Part shown: piece by piece, positions 54,844-63,115 of the stretch
Layout of the letters: each line of letters opens with the position of its first letter
Position numbering within the stretch: position 1 is the first letter of the stretch
DNA from: Candidatus Kapaibacterium sp.
Lineage (GTDB): Bacteria; Bacteroidota; Ignavibacteria; Kapaibacteriales; UBA2268
Length of the DNA stretch: 64,000 nt
Assembly: GCA_023957315.1 (NCBI GenBank)
Contig: JAMLHE010000006.1
Span: 134,408-198,407 of the forward strand
Direction of reading: 5' to 3'
Notes under the pieces: model-generated
What the model saw: the letters and a program-made list of their open reading frames with translations, nothing else
Told to the model about the DNA's origin: nothing
Database searches by the model: none
Program-made: the position numbers and the translations under genes

Positions 54844-56001
54844 TCATCTTACTTTATAAATATAAACAGAAGAATGCATTGGATTGTCATCAATCAGGTA
54901 TTCATCAATCAAGTCATCGATATCATTTGATTCGCCGATATCATTTGTAAGAAATGGAATTGGCTTTGTAGTATAAAAATAGTCCCTTTTAAAACCAAAT
55001 TGAATCAATAAAGGGTAGTAGGTACCGTTGGAGCAATATTTTTCTGAAAGTTCAATGTTCTCCTCAATTAGCGTAGCCTTTCCATCCAATATCTCCCAAA
55101 CATCGTAGAATCTTTCTCGTTTTGGAGAATCCGCGTCTTTATCTATAGGTTTGGACCAAAATACAAAAATCATGGAATCACTAACAAATTGCACGAAGTC
55201 AATCGTAAATATTCGGAAATACATTCCTAACAATTCGTCAAATGCCAGGCTTGGGGAGGTATGATCAATTTCTATATCATTATTTGAAGAATCATTCCAA
55301 CCCTCTTTTGTGGTACTAATGGTAAAACTATTATTAGATTCAATATTATAAACTTTAATATTATAATCAGTTGGATTTGAAATAGCAAAATGGTCGTTTT
55401 TAATGCTTTCGAGTTGTCGCTTAACGTAAGTAAATTGAATATTCTCGGGATTGGCAACCGGAATATACAAATCTGAACCATCAATTAAATTATATTTATA
55501 GGCATATGTTTGAGTAGTATCATTTTTATTATTGCTGCTAAATGCGCAGAACGATAACTCAACTGTAGTTTCATCGTCAGAACTAAAATCCATTCTGAAC
55601 ATTGTATTGGGCAATTCAATCATTCGTTTCAAATTCAAACTATATCTGTCAAATATCCACAGATGTTGTAAATCTAAGAAAATATAATCAGAATCATTAA
55701 CTAAAATGTCAACTATATCTACAATTCCCTTAAATGGTATTGACAACTCGTGTTGGTAGAGTATAGTGTCCTTGAGAACTTGCATTTGATAATGTGTAAA
55801 TCCATCGGTCGTCCTTTTTACCGGATTTAACCTGAATAAGGTATCCTTCCGAAAATCTAAAGGGTAGATTTTACCACCCCCATAACTTTCTTCAATTATT
55901 ATTTGCTTAATATCAAAATCATCATAACAATCCATACTCTTGAGAGCATTCGTGAAGAATAAAAGGGATATCGTACAATAAATTGATAAAAGAAGTTTCA
56001 T
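54844..56001 (-). CDS. Hypothetical secreted protein, beta-rich
   Basis: The 385-residue protein has a signal peptide (MKLLLSIYCTISLLFFTNAL) and then a beta-rich body with many short strands and repeated W/Y/F-D patterns, such as YIFLDLQHLWIFDRYSLNLK. A six-bladed propeller is possible but not shown. No motif is recognised. It lies inside the repeat-bounded interval 54.46-57.13 kb with two other unknown genes. Confidence 0.6.
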   Translation of the reverse strand: MKLLLSIYCTISLLFFTNALKSMDCYDDFDIKQIIIEESYGGGKIYPLDFRKDTLFRLNPVKRTTDGFTHYQMQVLKDTILYQHELSIPFKGIVDIVDILVNDSDYIFLDLQHLWIFDRYSLNLKRMIELPNTMFRMDFSSDDETTVELSFCAFSSNNKNDTTQTYAYKYNLIDGSDLYIPVANPENIQFTYVKRQLESIKNDHFAISNPTDYNIKVYNIESNNSFTISTTKEGWNDSSNNDIEIDHTSPSLAFDELLGMYFRIFTIDFVQFVSDSMIFVFWSKPIDKDADSPKRERFYDVWEILDGKATLIEENIELSEKYCSNGTYYPLLIQFGFKRDYFYTTKPIPFLTNDIGESNDIDDLIDEYLIDDNPMHSSVYIYKVR

Positions 56002-56126
56002 TCCTCAGTCCCTATGTTATTACTAATTTTACAAATTTTCAACATCAAATTTCCAGTTTGTATGTTTACGTATTTCTAAATTAATATAACTTTTCAACAT
56101 TAGCAAATCAGACAACACGATAATTC

Positions 56127-56783
56127 TCAATTATTCGGGACTAAAAATTTGATGTGTTCGCGTTTTGTTGTTGGCGACTTATAATGCAATCCGACGAGCA
56201 TTTTATCGCGGTCAATATCTCTGATTTCGAATAAAGTAGAACCATTATGATTGAAAATTGATTTGTTAGTTAGTTCGTCAGGAGAATATCCTGCCGCATA
56301 TGGGTCATTATCGTCCATTGACACTAAGTAGGCGAGAGTTTCTCTTAACCCGGACGGGTTGTATGCCACATTATCCGAGCCGTAAACGAAAGCTAATGGC
56401 TTATTTGTCCCACCAATTTCCAGTTCAATTAAAAATTCATTGCTTGAGTTTATCGAAATATTTTTACTATAAATCAAATGAATTATCATTGAACCCAAGG
56501 AATAATCAACAGAATCATATGAAATGTAATGGAATGGGCTAAAAAATTCTTTATGTAAATCCGAACATCCCATAGCTTCTAAACCGGAACCACAGTAGAA
56601 TGAGAACATGTGAGTATATTTGAGAGAATCAAGGACATCTGCTGAAAAGAAGGCAAAATTATCGTAATGTAAGCGAGTATCTGCTGACTCGCAATCGCCC
56701 ATATTATTGATGTAAGACTGACTGAATGAGGGTATAGGCATTGAAAAAATAGCAATTAGTGCCGAAATAAAGTACAATTTCAT
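56127..56783 (-). CDS. Hypothetical secreted protein
   Basis: The start at 56783 (AGGAG about 8 nt upstream) gives 218 residues with a signal peptide (cleavage near SFSQS); an ATG 15 codons upstream has no such site. The mature part has several Cys residues (CESAD, YCGSG, MGCSDL) and no known motif. It precedes the 385-residue hypothetical on the same strand. Confidence 0.6.
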   Translation of the reverse strand: MKLYFISALIAIFSMPIPSFSQSYINNMGDCESADTRLHYDNFAFFSADVLDSLKYTHMFSFYCGSGLEAMGCSDLHKEFFSPFHYISYDSVDYSLGSMIIHLIYSKNISINSSNEFLIELEIGGTNKPLAFVYGSDNVAYNPSGLRETLAYLVSMDDNDPYAAGYSPDELTNKSIFNHNGSTLFEIRDIDRDKMLVGLHYKSPTTKREHIKFLVPNN

Positions 56784-56881
56784 TTTTTGCTCCTGTTTTG
56801 TTAAAACTAAAGAATGCAATATATGCACTCTGCAAAATAAAAATAGATTTGCTTATCTGCAAATTTATATTTATTGTAAAA

Positions 56882-57095
56882 AATCTCGAAGAGATTGAAT
56901 GTAAATAGCCCCGTATGAAATGCGGGGAAAAGAAATTGCGACATTTTCAACAATCCCGAAGGGATTGAATATCTATAACAAAAGTACATCCTGATATTTG
57001 TTTATCGCAAAGCGATTATATATATTTAACCCCTTCAGGGTAAGTCGAGAACGCCTGTACGTCTCACTGTTACAGATATTTAACCCCTTCGGGGT
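56882..57095. repeat. REP-like palindrome cluster, two head-to-head pairs
   Basis: Plus-strand units AATCTC-GAA-GAGATTGAAT (56882) and AATCCC-GAA-GGGATTGAAT (56952) are followed by inverted units: ATATTTAACCCCTTCAGGGT (to 57041) and ATATTTAACCCCTTCGGGGT (to 57095). Read on the minus strand the latter become ACCCCGAAGGGGTTAAATAT, so all four share the pattern palindrome-GAA-palindrome-[GA]AATAT. A further ATCGC-AAA-GCGAT hairpin lies at 57004-57016 and CCCCG/CGGGG at 56909-56927. Confidence 0.65.
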
Positions 57096-57107
57096 AGAAA
57101 TTGTTTT

Positions 57108-57132
57108 GGACAGAACGCTGTTCTGTCCCTAC
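57108..57132 (-). repeat. 25-bp palindromic repeat, copy 2 (inverted)
   Basis: GGACAGAACGCTGTTCTGTC plus the last five bases (to 57132) is the exact reverse complement of 54460-54484. The two copies lie 2.6 kb apart in opposite orientation around three hypothetical genes. Confidence 0.8.
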
Positions 57133-57144
57133 GTGTAAACAAAT

Positions 57145-57178
57145 AAAAAAAAGCCGCCCGAAATTAATCGAGCAGCTT
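57145..57178 (-). terminator. Strand-specific terminator of the T9SS protein gene
   Basis: On the minus-strand RNA AAGCUGCUCGA pairs with UCGGGCGGCUU (57168-57178 with 57151-57161), including two G-U pairs, followed by eight U (plus-strand A 57145-57152). The plus-strand transcript would have two A-C mismatches, so it should act on the minus strand only. Confidence 0.85.
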
Positions 57179-57201
57179 ATGATTAGAATGCAATTCAGGA
57201 A

Positions 57202-60200
57202 TTATCGCACTATCGAGAGTGCTTTGGAAACTACTGAATTGTTCGTTTCGAATGTTACGAAATACATACCTGCCGGCAATTTGCTAACGTCAATTGAATG
57301 CAGATGTGTTCCTTGCATCAATAGCGAGTTTGCATCTGTTACTGTGATTACTTCACGTCCCAGAACGTCAACTATGCTCAATTTGGCACTTGTGACATCA
57401 TGCTTGACTGAAATTGTAATTGTAGCAGTGTTATTTGCCGGATTTGGAATTACCGATTGTATTTCCGAATCTCCGCCCATATCGAATCCATCATTCATTA
57501 CCGATGAAATTGGATTGGTAAGCATCAAGCTACCGTTAGAAACCATTACGGCATCTCCATCGAATGTAGTGAATTCAATTTCAGCATTGGTATCATCAAC
57601 ATTCGAGAGTGTGATGTATATCGGGCTGACACGTGTTAAAGCTTCGACACCCATTATTCCTAAGCCCGGAACGGTAATGATATAAGAGCCGTCATCCTGC
57701 TTGCGCGGAACTAAATATGCGGGCTCATCTCCGGCATTTGGAGGACCTACAGCTAATATTCTCATATTATTTGTAGGTTTAATTCCAATTGCTGCAATAT
57801 CTTGGTTGTAACCGTTAGAACTACTGAAATACATTGCGTATGTACGAACTCTGTCTGGTTTGTGATTCATTTCGATATCCAAAATATCCGGTTCAGCACC
57901 AGGTACTCTTACCAAATACGGAATCGGTTCGGTCCAGAATGTTTCTTCAAATCCTTCGACTTTATATGCAAAGCGGACATTAAATGTGAATGACAACTGT
58001 GGTGTGCTTTTACCAACCCTAAATTTAATTCCACCGACATCCCCACGAGCAATATCTGTAGCTACATAAGCTATGTCATCTTGAACGATACCTTTCTCGT
58101 CTCCGTTCGAGATTTCAAGTATAGTGACTTCGGATGAACGCATTTCAATAGCTGTTATGGTAACGTCATTGTCCACATGGTCGGGGCTGATTACCCACAA
58201 AGTACCGTTGGTTTCGTCGTCCATAATTATTGAAGTAATATCCGGTTGTTCGCTTTGGAATTCATCGCCACCCGGTTTGACTTCTCCCGTGAGCCTATCA
58301 AATTTGATTTCTCCAACAGCAACATCCCAAGGCAGGAATTTCCATTTTCTAACCACTGTATAAGTGACAACTGTATCGCATGTACGACATTCACAATCTG
58401 TGAAGCTGTATCTAATTGAGTAACGTAGTGTGTCACGGCATTTCAATCCACCGGAGAATGGTGGGAACAGCATATTAAGATGGAGTACGGCTCCTTTCGT
58501 CCAATCAATGCAATGCCCCGGACCCCATTTAGCTTCGCGACTGAAAATAGACAATAGCTGTGGACCGGGCGCCGGCGGAACAGCTAAGTTGCCACCTGTA
58601 ATATCACCAAATATACGTGTCCAAGCAGATGCATTATTTCCACATACTCTTCTCATTTGAGCACTTACAATTGTAGCTGTAAATGATTTAATCGGAGCAG
58701 GTCCTGCAATCATTGGTATTGCCATTGCAACTGAGCCTGTGGAGCTATTTGAACTAATTTTAGGAACTCCGATATTATTTATAAATTTCGCACAACATTC
58801 ATCTTTTGGCGGTTCGTTCGGACAATCCGGTAAATCCCTAAATATGCTGTCACGGCAAACTTCGCCATTGCAAAGTAAACTGTAATTTATGGTAATAGGA
58901 TTATTAGCAGAAGTATGAGTGAAGTTTGTATTTATAGTCCATGAGCTTGTAGCCAAAGTAAATGTAGATGGCGAAAAAGTACCATCAGGCGAACTTATAA
59001 TCAAGGTCGCAGGAGCACAAGAAACTGCACTGATAGAGAAAATGTATTTCTTCAATCCATCCGCAGTAACACCGTCGCACTTGACATCTAATTGGAACTC
59101 TTCAAAACAAGGCTTAGTTTGAGTAACCGTATCAATTGCCACACATGCTGTCGGCGATTCGAGTTGTCCTGCAAGTTGGAAAGTGGGGAGACTACTCTGA
59201 ATCAAGTGCTTAGTCCATCCGCTTACTGCAAAAGTATTACATGCAGTTTGCTTAGGTTGAGCATTAGAGCCAACTATTCCGGCAAAATCAATTGTAGCGC
59301 CAGAAGTACCAATTGCACTCGGACCGAAATAAGCAGCAATATTCTTTTGTCCTGCACTCCAATTTGCAGCCCAAGTTCCTGTCGTTCCGCATCCAATTGT
59401 AAATGCCGGACTCGGAATTCCGGTAGGGGCGAGGTTATTGACATTTGACAATGCAGCCGCCGCATTATTCCACGATGAGAATATTGTAGGAGTTGCCGCT
59501 GTCAATGAGGAATAAGTTACATCGTATTGGCTGCCACGTGTGCCACAACCTTGGATAATTTTACCATCGTTAGTACCATCATTTCTCGGTAACAAATCAA
59601 CAAATGTCACATGACGAAGTGCTGCTGTACCGGAGGAATTCATTCTCAAGCGATAATCAACTGTAGCGCCTGCTGTAGTCGAAATCGAAGGAGTGTAATT
59701 CGGGTCAGCCGGTTTCTTAACGCCCTTCATCAAATTATATCCTACAACACCGGTTATCAATACATAATCAATGTTTGACGGATGCGTTGTTGAACCAAGC
59801 GAGCCACCGGAAAGTACGAATTGATTAGGTACGCTACCCAAAGCTGCTGTATCGCGGACTTTCACGTCAAATTCGATAAAGTAATATGGAACTCCCGACG
59901 TGCCGTACATTCCACAATTAGTGTAGAAAATATTTTGACATGTAGCAGGAATTGTATCAAGAGTAGCTGTTACAGTATTCGATACATTATTGTACGACAA
60001 AGCGACTCCTGTCCAAGGATTGGCAGGCGTTGTAGTACAAGGAGTATTCCAAGTATTGCTTATATATGATGACGGATTGCCAACATATTCGAGATTCGGG
60101 TTAAGAACATCAGTAATTGTCGAACCTGTAATCGGCAATCCACCTGTATTTTGAACTCTCAAGCGATATCTAAATGTCGAACCCGGAGTATAATCTACCT

Positions 60201-61551
60201 GTTTGTTGCAAACTTCCTTCCAAACGCAAGGTTTTGCGGCAGGAGCATCTACGACAAACGAATTACAAACCATTTGTGGGGCATTACCTGCAATAGTTAA
60301 ATGTGCACAATTAGTAATTGTAGAACCAACAACTGCATTAGCAGGGATTGTAAAATTGATATACACATATCCGCAAGCTCCGGGAGCCAAAGTATCAGTT
60401 ATACTTACTATGCCGGAATTGAGTGTTGCATTAAGATTCCAAGTAAAGCCTAAACTATAATTAGATAATTGCGACGGAAGCGTATCCAATGCAGTAAATA
60501 TAATTGGGGTTGTACCGGTGTTGCAAATATAAATCAAATATTGACCGGCACAACCGGGTTGGCGATTTGTATAAGCCCATTTGCTGATTGAACCGCTTGT
60601 GAAAGATAATTTCTGAACACAAGTTTGGTTGCTTACCACGCTGAAATTACTACAAGGCTGATTTGCACTGCCGAGTGAACCTGATAGAGTTGCTGAGTTT
60701 GTGATGTTCGTACCGTTCGGGAATAGAGCTGGCGGATAGTAAACTGTAAACTGGCAACAAACAGCATTGTAATGCGGAATAGCACTCAAGTTGCCCACAT
60801 TCCAAGTAATTACATTGCCTGTTTGAGTTGCACCGCAATTAGAACTAACTAATACTGCACCGGTGGGTAGAGTATCAGTCACAACACCACTTACTAAATT
60901 TAATTGACCCGTAGTACCAACAGATTTATAAACACAAATTTGATACGTGATTGTATCATTACCCGTTGCATATTGACAATTGCCGCCTTGCCATGAAGCT
61001 CCCAACGGATATTTGTTGATTCCCCAAGGATTGACAGCAATCGCGGAAGTTGTTACATATGGTGTACAGAAATCATAATCTTTACCGTTTAACATTCCTA
61101 TCAAACAGACATTGTTTCTGGCACTTGTTCCAGGGCATGTTACACCATTTGGGAATGCAACAGTTACGGTAAAAGACCCTGTGCAACCGCTTGGTAAACT
61201 ACTCCAACTTAGAGAATATGTGCCACCCATTGCATTTACCGCAGGAGCCACTACTGTTGGAGTTCCGCAGGCACTCGTAAACGAATGTGCTAGAAATTGC
61301 AAGCCTGCAGGTATCTGGTCTGTTATAGTTACGTTTGTAGCTCCTGCAGGAATCGTGAAGTATATCGTATAACTAAAAGGCTGTCCTGTAGCAATTGTAG
61401 TATCGCTTACAACCTTTTTGAGGATAAAACCATCTTGTTGATTTTGGGCAACCCAACTCTGGGAATTGGCTTCTAAACTCATCAAAATTGGTATCAGAAA
61501 CAACAAAAAAGCAATAGAATACTTTTTTGTTAATGAGTAACTTAACTTCAT
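57202..61551 (-). CDS. T9SS-exported protein with DUF11-type repeats and C-terminal sorting domain
   Basis: The start at 61551 (AAGGTG upstream) gives 1449 residues with a signal peptide (cleavage near EANSQSW). Repeated DUF11-type beta domains follow (TIATGQPFSYTIYFTIPAGA, YTPGSTFRYRLRVQNTGGLP, TTAGATVDYRLRMNSSGTA), with many Cys, Thr and Ser. A Cys-rich region lies near the middle. The last 80 residues are a type A sorting domain (IPNPANNTATITI, LSIVDVLGREV, LPAGMYFVTFET, ending ALSIVR), which directs export by the type IX system and surface attachment. It is probably an adhesin or surface-layer-like protein. No T9SS machinery gene is in the window. Confidence 0.88.
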   Translation of the reverse strand: MKLSYSLTKKYSIAFLLFLIPILMSLEANSQSWVAQNQQDGFILKKVVSDTTIATGQPFSYTIYFTIPAGATNVTITDQIPAGLQFLAHSFTSACGTPTVVAPAVNAMGGTYSLSWSSLPSGCTGSFTVTVAFPNGVTCPGTSARNNVCLIGMLNGKDYDFCTPYVTTSAIAVNPWGINKYPLGASWQGGNCQYATGNDTITYQICVYKSVGTTGQLNLVSGVVTDTLPTGAVLVSSNCGATQTGNVITWNVGNLSAIPHYNAVCCQFTVYYPPALFPNGTNITNSATLSGSLGSANQPCSNFSVVSNQTCVQKLSFTSGSISKWAYTNRQPGCAGQYLIYICNTGTTPIIFTALDTLPSQLSNYSLGFTWNLNATLNSGIVSITDTLAPGACGYVYINFTIPANAVVGSTITNCAHLTIAGNAPQMVCNSFVVDAPAAKPCVWKEVCNKQVDYTPGSTFRYRLRVQNTGGLPITGSTITDVLNPNLEYVGNPSSYISNTWNTPCTTTPANPWTGVALSYNNVSNTVTATLDTIPATCQNIFYTNCGMYGTSGVPYYFIEFDVKVRDTAALGSVPNQFVLSGGSLGSTTHPSNIDYVLITGVVGYNLMKGVKKPADPNYTPSISTTAGATVDYRLRMNSSGTAALRHVTFVDLLPRNDGTNDGKIIQGCGTRGSQYDVTYSSLTAATPTIFSSWNNAAAALSNVNNLAPTGIPSPAFTIGCGTTGTWAANWSAGQKNIAAYFGPSAIGTSGATIDFAGIVGSNAQPKQTACNTFAVSGWTKHLIQSSLPTFQLAGQLESPTACVAIDTVTQTKPCFEEFQLDVKCDGVTADGLKKYIFSISAVSCAPATLIISSPDGTFSPSTFTLATSSWTINTNFTHTSANNPITINYSLLCNGEVCRDSIFRDLPDCPNEPPKDECCAKFINNIGVPKISSNSSTGSVAMAIPMIAGPAPIKSFTATIVSAQMRRVCGNNASAWTRIFGDITGGNLAVPPAPGPQLLSIFSREAKWGPGHCIDWTKGAVLHLNMLFPPFSGGLKCRDTLRYSIRYSFTDCECRTCDTVVTYTVVRKWKFLPWDVAVGEIKFDRLTGEVKPGGDEFQSEQPDITSIIMDDETNGTLWVISPDHVDNDVTITAIEMRSSEVTILEISNGDEKGIVQDDIAYVATDIARGDVGGIKFRVGKSTPQLSFTFNVRFAYKVEGFEETFWTEPIPYLVRVPGAEPDILDIEMNHKPDRVRTYAMYFSSSNGYNQDIAAIGIKPTNNMRILAVGPPNAGDEPAYLVPRKQDDGSYIITVPGLGIMGVEALTRVSPIYITLSNVDDTNAEIEFTTFDGDAVMVSNGSLMLTNPISSVMNDGFDMGGDSEIQSVIPNPANNTATITISVKHDVTSAKLSIVDVLGREVITVTDANSLLMQGTHLHSIDVSKLPAGMYFVTFETNNSVVSKALSIVR

Positions 61552-61588
61552 CTTAACACCTTGTAAAAAATTGAACAAATAATTTAAC

Positions 61589-61619
61589 CAAACATATATA
61601 ACAATGATTACATAAACAA
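61589..61619 (-). promoter_or_regulatory. Promoter of the T9SS protein gene
   Basis: The minus strand shows TTG (plus CAA 61617-61619), a 20-nt spacer and TATGTTTG (plus 61589-61596), the Bacteroidota consensus. The start would be about 30 nt before the chosen ATG, and the longer ATG at 61578 would lie almost at the transcription start, supporting 61551. Confidence 0.55.
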
Positions 61620-61960
61620 TTATTTTATTTTAATAATATATATTGTGATTATTTGATTATTTAATGTTATTATGATGGCGGATTAAGTTAATAAATTTAC
61701 TTGATATATGAACTTTATATCTTTATATTACAATAAGTAACAAGAATTATTTAACAAGATGCGTTTGGTATAAATTGATTTGTAATGATTTTTTTGTGGC
61801 ATCTGATTTTAAATAATTCATAGCGTTAAATCAATAAAAATTGATCATAATTTGATTCATACGTGATAGAATTGAAATATTAATGCGAAAATCATTGACA
61901 AATCAAATGATTTAAGTGAATTGGTATAAGAGATTGGAAAATATATAATATACGATTTGC
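61620..61960. other. AT-rich gap without recognised genes
   Basis: About 340 nt between the T9SS gene promoter and the end of the response regulator gene. It is strongly AT-rich, with no coding frame of note and no clear terminator for the regulator gene. Confidence 0.5.
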
Positions 61961-63097
61961 TTATTGTTCATAAACCAATAATGGTTCAACTATATTTCGA
62001 ACATTCGAGATTTGTTGAAGTCTGATTATGATTGGCTCTGTGATTTCTTTATCCTTTTTGAACAACACAGTATCGCGGTCATCAACAATGTCCTTAGCAG
62101 CAACCATTCCACCCTTGAGCTCCATAAGCTGGATTTGTTTGATTTTCCGTTTATTATCGGAGCCAACAACTTCCGTAAGAAGCAATTCTAATAACTTAGG
62201 GTCGTATTGATAGTACAATTCAAGCATTTTCTCATAAGCTTCGAGAGGGGTTTTGTTCGATTGAATGAGTTGGATATAATCATTAGAAACTTTGAGAATC
62301 CTCGAATAGAGCGGAATAGATTCGTTTGCAACATTTCTGTCAATTTTACTTCCAAAATTATCATTCATATGCAAAATAGCATCCGATATTTTCTCAAATC
62401 TTGGAATATTTGCGAGTAATTTTGCACCTAATTCAGGAAGATTACTGTAAACAGCTACTTCATTTGAAGTCAATTCTTTTCCGTCAGCTTTCTTTTGTAT
62501 AATTTCGTTTGGCAGCATCAAGAGACCAATATTTGAAAGTAATGATGCAACTTCGAGCTCCCACAATTCAATTTCTCCGGTTTTAACACCAATTTTGCGG
62601 GCAACCAGACGAGCTTGCGAACCAATATTCAGTGATTGCGGAATAGACAATGAAATTAGGTCGATTAACAATTTCAAAGTGCCTTTTAAGGTATTGTTCA
62701 GCAGTTCCTTCTCATTTTTTTTCAAATTATATTGAACTAAAGCATCTTGAATAATCTGTTTCAATTCAGGAGTGGGCATTGGTTTGGTTAAAAATCTGAA
62801 AATTGAACCCTCGTTGACAGCATTAACCGCAATTTGCATATCTGCAAAACCGGTAATCATTATTCTTATAGGATCGGGGTAAATTTGGCGTATCATTTTC
62901 AACAAGTTTATGCCATTTACATCTGGCATTTTGTAATCAGTTACGATTACACCTATGTCAGCTTCTTCTTTAAGAATTTCCATTGCCTGATTGGCATTGG
63001 ATGCAATTCTAACGATAAAATCTTTACGCAAATTAACTTGATAGGATGCTAAAATATCCTTATCATCATCAATCATCAATATCTTTCTTGTCATCAA
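61961..63097 (-). CDS. Response regulator with degenerate HD-GYP-type domain (second copy)
   Basis: The 378-residue protein has a receiver domain (acidic MIDDD, phospho-acceptor Asp54 in VIVTDYKMPD, Lys in LTKPMP) and an HD-GYP-like output domain. Where active enzymes read ALLHDIGKIGIPDEI it reads SLLSNIGLLMLPNEI, and HHE...DGSGYP is replaced by LHMND...FGSKID, so no metal site remains. The C-terminal module LMELKGGMVAAKDI resembles that of the regulator at 32718-33932. It follows a histidine kinase gene by 18 nt and is its likely partner. Confidence 0.82.
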   Translation of the reverse strand: MMTRKILMIDDDKDILASYQVNLRKDFIVRIASNANQAMEILKEEADIGVIVTDYKMPDVNGINLLKMIRQIYPDPIRIMITGFADMQIAVNAVNEGSIFRFLTKPMPTPELKQIIQDALVQYNLKKNEKELLNNTLKGTLKLLIDLISLSIPQSLNIGSQARLVARKIGVKTGEIELWELEVASLLSNIGLLMLPNEIIQKKADGKELTSNEVAVYSNLPELGAKLLANIPRFEKISDAILHMNDNFGSKIDRNVANESIPLYSRILKVSNDYIQLIQSNKTPLEAYEKMLELYYQYDPKLLELLLTEVVGSDNKRKIKQIQLMELKGGMVAAKDIVDDRDTVLFKKDKEITEPIIIRLQQISNVRNIVEPLLVYEQ

Positions 63098-63115
63098 TTT
63101 TCCAATAAAAATATA

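Larger units (their letters stand above)
56784..57201. other. 418-nt gap with a cluster of palindromic repeats
   Basis: No gene is seen. It holds four REP-like palindromes (56882-57095), the second copy of the 25-bp repeat (57108-57132) and the terminator of the T9SS protein gene (57145-57178). Confidence 0.7.

Noticed and set aside
56882..57095. CRISPR array
   Set aside because: Palindromes differ in sequence, spacing is irregular, orientation alternates, and no cas gene is near.
54379..57201. Integrated prophage or insertion sequence
   Set aside because: No integrase, transposase, phage structural gene or target duplication is visible; only short palindromic repeats mark the interval.
57101..57685. 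Plus-strand open frame of 194 codons opposite the T9SS gene
   Set aside because: It starts in the repeat/terminator region and runs antisense to the clearly coding sorting domain; no ribosome-binding site or family.
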